Assembly: GCA_937965895.1 (NCBI GenBank)
Contig: CALCKS010000261.1
Location: forward strand, 1-9,015
DNA: 9,015 nucleotides
DNA from: an uncultured Campylobacter sp.
GTDB lineage: Bacteria; Campylobacterota; Campylobacteria; Campylobacterales; Campylobacteraceae
Direction: 5' to 3'
Under the pieces are notes generated by a model that saw only the letters and a program-made list of their open reading frames with translations, had not been told where the DNA came from and made no database searches. Position 1 is the first letter of the stretch; every line of letters starts with the position of its first letter. This document shows, piece by piece, positions 6,391 to 9,015 of this stretch. The position numbers and the translations under genes were made by a program.

Positions 6391-6414
6391 TATACTTACT
6401 ATTATACATACTAT
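6391..6414 (-). promoter_or_regulatory. hicAB promoter with tandem 12-bp repeats (candidate HicB operator)
   Basis: TATACTTACTAT (6391-6402) is directly followed by TATACATACTAT (6403-6414), 11 of 12 bases identical. On the minus strand they contain TATAAT (6406-6401), about 30 bases before the hicA GTG. Repeats over the -10 suit binding by the ribbon-helix-helix domain of HicB and autorepression. No clear -35 is seen. Confidence 0.45.
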
Positions 6415-6686
6415 TTTTTATAGGATGCTTAATAGCCATATAGTAACTTGTTATTAATCCTAAAAATCTTTTGGCTATCTTTAGTTTAAACGCACACAAA
6501 AGAGCAATAAGTTCAAGAGAGGGTAGTATTTATAACGCTAAATCATGTATTAAATTTGTTGCAAAAATATCTATATGCTTGTTGCATACTTTTTAATATT
6601 TAGTATACTGACTTATGCGATAAATCTTAATTGACTACTTTTTTCGATCAAGATAAAGAGCGCTAATTGCGTTATACTTACAAAAA

Positions 6687-6741
6687 TAGATATTATTTAG
6701 ATATTATAACTATATTGCAACATGTGTATTTAGATATTATA
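6687..6741 (+). repeat. Three TAGATATTAT(A) iteron-like repeats upstream of parA
   Basis: TAGATATTAT starts at 6687, with TAGATATTATA at 6698-6708 and 6731-6741. The first two are 11 bases apart, about one helical turn, and the third is exactly 33 bases further on, three turns. The third covers the -35 position of the parA promoter. The same word recurs just after the partition genes at 7700 and at about 5427. This arrangement fits an operator/centromere bound by the small partition protein. Confidence 0.5.
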
Positions 6742-6753
6742 CTGCTATTTTTA

Positions 6754-6762
6754 TGATATAAT
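6754..6762 (+). promoter_or_regulatory. Extended -10 promoter of the parA operon
   Basis: TGA-TATAAT at 6754-6762 is a textbook extended -10 and would start transcription near 6769, about 23 bases before the ATG. An AAAAGGA ribosome site precedes the start. The -35 position falls within the third TAGATATTATA repeat, suggesting autoregulation. Confidence 0.6.
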
Positions 6763-6791
6763 ATTTTTACACAACGCAAAAGGATAAGTAA

Positions 6792-7478
6792 ATGGTTATA
6801 TCAATAGTAAATGAAAAAGGCGGTAGCGGAAAGACGACACTGGCCGTAAATTTAGCCGCAAGGCTTGCAGAAGACGGAGATAACGTACTTTTAATAGATG
6901 CCGACCCTCAGCGCTCTACCGAAGTTTTTTCGGATATCAGAAGCCAGTCTGATCTTAAACCGCTATTTTCAAGTGTCTCAAAAACCGGCATTAGCCTGGG
7001 AGATGAGATAAAACGCATGAGTGAAAATTTCGACTCAATAGTGGTTGATACGGGTGGGCGAGATAGTAAAGAGATGCGTAAAGCGATGCTCTCTTCAAAT
7101 GTATTAATTATTCCTACGATACCGTCGCAATACGACGTAAGCGTGCTTGATCGTATGCTTGATTTAAGTAGCGAGGCAAAAGTACTAAATGAAAAGTTAT
7201 TGACGCTAGTCTTAGTAAATCGCGTTTCGCCAAATCCATTTTTGGCAAAAGAGCTTGAAAATATGCGCGAATATATAGGGGACGCTAAAAAAGAACGGAA
7301 TTTGAGCGACGTTTTTTTGTTAAAATCCGTCATTTACGAAAGGCAAGTGTATAGAAAAATAGTTGCAAGCGGTAATATTTTGAGCGAATTTTGTAAAAAC
7401 GGGGATAGGGCGCTTGATGATTTCGAGAGCTTTTACGCCGAGCTCTTGCAAGTAGTTAAAGAAAATATAAAGGAATAA
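6792..7478 (+). CDS. parA: ParA-family partition ATPase (ParF-like, type Ib)
   Basis: A 228-aa Walker-type ATPase that should position plasmid copies before division. The deviant Walker A motif KGGSGKTT occupies residues 9-16 with the signature Lys9 and Lys14; A-prime LLIDADPQ is at 33-40; Walker B is SIVVDTGG with Asp86. The short length and lack of an N-terminal helix-turn-helix place it with small ParF/type Ib partition ATPases, whose partner is a small ribbon-helix-helix protein. That partner follows two bases downstream. The ATG at 6792 has a good AAAAGGA ribosome site and an extended -10 promoter. The gene is GC-richer and better preserved than the AT-rich flanks and shows no lesion. 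A MinD or orphan Soj role is less likely given the partner gene. Confidence 0.92.
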   Translation: MVISIVNEKGGSGKTTLAVNLAARLAEDGDNVLLIDADPQRSTEVFSDIRSQSDLKPLFSSVSKTGISLGDEIKRMSENFDSIVVDTGGRDSKEMRKAMLSSNVLIIPTIPSQYDVSVLDRMLDLSSEAKVLNEKLLTLVLVNRVSPNPFLAKELENMREYIGDAKKERNLSDVFLLKSVIYERQVYRKIVASGNILSEFCKNGDRALDDFESFYAELLQVVKENIKE

Positions 7479-7480
7479 AA

Positions 7481-7702
7481 ATGGGATTTAAAAAGGTAAG
7501 TGCCGCTACAACCAAGAGCGAAGAGAATTTTATCAATCAAGCACGAGGCGAAACATCAGAGATAAAAAAACCTAAAAATTTAAAACGAGATAAGTCGTTT
7601 TTGCTTTATTTCACGCAAGACGAGTTTGAGCGCGTTAAACTAGAAGCCGAAAAAATAGGAATGGGTATAAACCAATATATACGCTTTAAGATATTTAGTT
7701 AG
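7481..7702 (+). CDS. Small ParG-like partition / centromere-binding protein
   Basis: A 73-aa protein directly after parA, with its own AAAGGA site inside the end of parA. The first about 35 residues are polar and charged, probably disordered (KKVSAATTKSEENFINQARG). Residues about 37-72 have a ribbon-helix-helix pattern: a strand SFLLYFT, helix QDEFERVKLEAEKIG, a turn MGINQ and a second helix. This layout is that of ParG, where the RHH domain binds the centromere and represses parFG while the mobile tail stimulates the ATPase with an arginine finger; Arg22 in NQARG is the obvious candidate here. Family placement rests on size, position and the C-terminal pattern rather than strong identity. 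Confidence 0.7.
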   Translation: MGFKKVSAATTKSEENFINQARGETSEIKKPKNLKRDKSFLLYFTQDEFERVKLEAEKIGMGINQYIRFKIFS

Positions 7703-7739
7703 ATATTATTATAATATTATATACATATGATAATAATAT
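7703..7739. repeat. AT-only inverted repeat after the partition operon
   Basis: ATATTATTA (7703-7711) and TAATAATAT (7731-7739) form 9-bp arms overlapping the last gene's TAGATATTATTA motif at 7700. It is weak as a terminator because there is no GC in the stem. It may be another partition-protein site. Confidence 0.3.
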
Positions 7740-7783
7740 TAAATTAATTTGATTTGTAGAATTTAAGTAAATATTAAAAAATT

Positions 7784-7808
7784 TAGACTATATGCTTTTT
7801 ATAGTCTA
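7784..7808 (+). other. 9-bp perfect hairpin in the parA operon 3' region
   Basis: TAGACTATA (7784-7792) pairs perfectly with TATAGTCTA (7800-7808) around a 7-base loop. It is not followed by a T run, so it is more likely an mRNA 3'-end structure than a terminator. Confidence 0.35.
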
Positions 7809-7869
7809 GCATCATCCATCTGCACTGGATAATAAAAATTAATTATTGATTAAAATATACCCGCTTGTT

Positions 7870-7919
7870 AATATAGGCGGTATTGATATATTTTAAAAAA
7901 CAATACCGCCTATATTTTT
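7870..7919 (+). terminator. Rho-independent terminator, 16-bp perfect stem
   Basis: AATATAGGCGGTATTG (7870-7885) is perfectly complementary to CAATACCGCCTATATT (7901-7916). It carries a GC-rich centre, a 15-base loop and a terminal T tract at 7915-7919. It is the strongest terminator in the window and probably ends the parA operon transcript about 170 bases after its last gene. The intervening stretch holds no gene. Confidence 0.8.
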
Positions 7920-8245
7920 CAGTTTAAATCTTTGCAGCAAAAATCACGACCTCCTTTGGCATAAGTTTTCAGCCTTTGACTAACAGACTTGCAAAGCTCA
8001 GGCTGTCATAAAATACTTCACGGACGAATATTTTTACCTAAGTAAAACAATATTATTATACTATTAAATTCATAGTATATTAGTAGCCAGCTTACGCCAG
8101 CCGAGTTTTAATTTCTGAGAATGGGCAATAATTTTCATAAAATTTCAAACTTTATCAATGCGTCTGTTAAATTTACTACTCCCTAAAACTCAACTATTAT
8201 TTTCTTGGCTATGGCTTCTTTGTATTTAACTTCTACCGTACACAT
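7919..8245 (-). pseudogene. Minus-strand coding-like remnants with several in-frame stops
   Basis: One uninterrupted-length frame begins at an ATG (8243-8245) with MCTVEVKYKEAIAKKIIVEF and a TAG, continues as GVVNLTDALIKFEIL, and ends as QPELCKSVSQRLKTYAKGG then RDFCCKDLN. Five further in-frame stops lie between. The peptide pieces look protein-like while the stops show loss of function. An overlapping frame also reads plausibly (KIFVREVFYDSLSFASLLVK), so the true frame is uncertain. I do not recognise the family. Confidence 0.3.
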
Positions 8246-8251
8246 TTTTAA

Positions 8252-8464
8252 CTCAATTTATTTTTCGCAACGTTTATTGAAAAATATTATGATGCGATTA
8301 TCAAAAAAGGCATAAAATTAAAAACTAAACCACTAGTAGACACAGCTGGCTTGAAAACTATAACACATAAAGATGCGAAACAAAATTTTACAAGCTTGAG
8401 CAAGCAAATATATCAAATAAAAAATCGATACGGCATGCTTTACGCCGACATTCACTCCATATAA
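8252..8464 (+). pseudogene. C-terminal remnant, possibly a Mu-like phage virion morphogenesis (gpG-type) protein
   Basis: Seventy codons are open after an in-frame TAA (8249-8251) and end in a double stop TAATAA. The protein reads FIEKYYDAIIKKGIKLKTKP, LVDTAGLKTITHKDAKQNF, SLSKQIYQIKNRYGMLYADI, HSI. There is no ATG near the beginning, so it is a truncated tail. The LVDTAGLK-type motif followed by YADIHS near the end recalls the pattern of phage virion morphogenesis/tail completion proteins (L-DTG-L ... YA-IHQ). That is a tentative pattern match. It stops five bases before the CRISPR array, so the array or a rearrangement may have clipped a prophage gene. Confidence 0.35.
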
Positions 8465-8468
8465 TAAT

Positions 8469-8808
8469 GTTTCAATCCCCTAGATCGGGGAAATTTGAAT
8501 CAAATAAGAAATTAGTCTCAAGGATTTAAACAGTGCCGTATCGTTTCAATCCCCTAGATCGGGGAAAATTTGAATCAAATAATTTAACTCGCCTAGTTAT
8601 TACAATGCCGAGGAGGAGTTTCAATCCCCTAGATCGGGGAAATTTGAATCAAATTGGAACGGAAAGATAGGGCGAGCATGGTTCAACAAATTACGTTTCA
8701 ATCCCCTAGATCGGGGAAATTTGAATCAAATGCAAATACGGGAAGGCGTATTTTGATCGTTTACCAGACTTGTTTCAATCCCCTAGATCGGGGAAATTTG
8801 AATCAAAT
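8469..8808 (-). CRISPR. CRISPR array, five repeats and four spacers
   Basis: Repeats of 37 bases lie at 8469-8505, 8543-8580, 8618-8654, 8695-8731 and 8772-8808. Each starts GTTTCAATCCCCTAGATCGG and ends AATTTGAATCAAAT. Four are identical; the second has one extra A (38 bases). Spacers are 37, 37, 40 and 40 bases. The repeat holds the palindrome CCCC-TAGATC-GGGG. On the minus strand each repeat ends in ATTGAAAC, the usual 8-base 5' handle of type I-B and type III crRNAs, and an AT-rich leader with a promoter lies to the right, so transcription is inferred to run leftwards. No cas gene is in the window, so processing must rely on genes elsewhere, or the array is an orphan. Confidence 0.95.
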
Positions 8809-8866
8809 AGCCTAAAAAACGCATTAAGATTAACAATGAGTTTTTAAAGAACTATTGAAAAGCGCC

Positions 8867-8875
8867 ATTATATCA
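8867..8875 (-). promoter_or_regulatory. Extended -10 promoter for the pre-crRNA
   Basis: Minus-strand TGA-TATAAT (ATTATATCA on the plus strand). Transcription would begin near 8860, about 50 bases before the first repeat met by the polymerase. One 19-base leader repeat lies just upstream, covering the -35 zone. Confidence 0.55.
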
Positions 8876-8883
8876 TATATAGC

Positions 8884-8902
8884 TAAAAAGTCCGAGAATC
8901 TA
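8884..8902. repeat. 19-bp leader direct repeat, copy 1
   Basis: TAAAAAGTCCGAGAATCTA, identical to 8982-9000. It sits about 12 bases upstream of the pre-crRNA -10 on the minus strand. Confidence 0.8.
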
Positions 8903-8981
8903 GCTAAATTTTAATTTCAAATTCCTAGCGTTTTACTAAATTTATGCTTAAGATAATGAATTTTAGGTAGTTAGCAATATA

Positions 8982-9000
8982 TAAAAAGTCCGAGAATCTA
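8982..9000. repeat. 19-bp leader direct repeat, copy 2
   Basis: Exact second copy of 8884-8902, start to start 98 bases apart. Like copy 1 it is flanked on its left by an ATATATA-type run. Confidence 0.8.
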
Positions 9001-9015
9001 TTTTCAAAAATGAAA

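Larger units (their letters stand above)
6372..6791. other. Divergent intergenic region between hicA and parA
   Basis: About 420 bases without a gene, holding the hicAB promoter on the left and the parA promoter plus iteron-like repeats on the right. TGTTGCAT (about 6579) and ATTGCAACAT (about 6715) form a loose inverted pair. As the only gap between a partition cassette and its neighbour, it is the natural place for a centromere-like site. Confidence 0.5.
8809..9015 (-). promoter_or_regulatory. Probable CRISPR leader
   Basis: About 200 AT-rich bases abut the last repeat and hold no gene. They include an extended -10 on the minus strand and two exact copies of a 19-base sequence. Position beside the repeat end opposite the GTTTCAAT-first side, and low GC, are what a leader should look like. 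Confidence 0.55.

Noticed and set aside
6908..7333. A 141-codon minus-strand frame across parA
   Set aside because: It is antisense to a clear ParA with all Walker motifs; the product has no recognisable features.
7784..7808. Terminator directly after the partition genes
   Set aside because: The hairpin is perfect but has no T run; the 16-bp stem at 7870-7919 is a much better terminator.
8420..8545. Ten-base complementarity (CGATACGGCA/TGCCGTATCG) between the phage-like remnant and the edge of the first spacer
   Set aside because: It is too short for a protospacer and partly uses the repeat's own first base; chance is likely.

Overview
The window looks like an accessory (plasmid-derived or integrated-element) region of a Campylobacter-type epsilonproteobacterium, probably a non-jejuni species. 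The reasons are strong AT bias, many TATAAT or TGn-TATAAT promoters with no clear -35, a large polyvalent-type protein of the kind seen on campylobacter mobile elements, and a HicAB pair and ParA/small-DNA-binding-protein pair in an AT-rich setting. The species assignment is inference. There are no rRNA, tRNA or core metabolic genes.

Positions 1-2640 (minus strand) hold the decayed remains of one very large polyvalent protein that runs out of the window at base 1. Read on the minus strand it is a string of modules joined by recurring linkers: module A (copy 2), module B (copy 2), a nuclease-like domain of the phage barnase/EndoU/colicin-RelE (PBECR/MuF-C) kind, a short unknown module, a second nuclease-like domain, then module B (copy 1) and module A (copy 1). 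Two nonsense codons (2580-2582, 1234-1236), two 2-bp frame shifts (about 2445-2450 and 1076-1081) and a 69-bp internal deletion show that it is broken. Three GC-rich segments bounded by short inverted repeats sit beside a repeated linker that also spells an extended -10 promoter on the opposite strand.

Positions 2640-5793 (plus strand) carry a TOPRIM-type plasmid primase (2811-4145) containing an (ACCCT)4 tract, which is a perfect G-quadruplex motif on the other strand. About 1.65 kb of extremely AT-rich DNA follows with no intact gene. It has a MITE-like inverted-repeat pair and several copies of a TAGGGCGG motif.

Positions 5794-7702 are the stability module: a minus-strand hicA-hicB toxin-antitoxin operon, and a plus-strand ParA (ParF-type) gene followed two bases later by a small ParG-like protein. 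Iteron-like TAGATATTATA repeats lie upstream of parA, one of them over the -35 position. Addiction, partition and primase together fit plasmid maintenance.

Positions 7703-9015 contain a strong terminator, two decayed gene fragments (one resembling the end of a Mu-type virion morphogenesis protein), and a five-repeat CRISPR array with no cas genes in view. The array is most likely read on the minus strand from a leader at 8809-9015, which carries an extended -10 and a 19-bp exact direct repeat.
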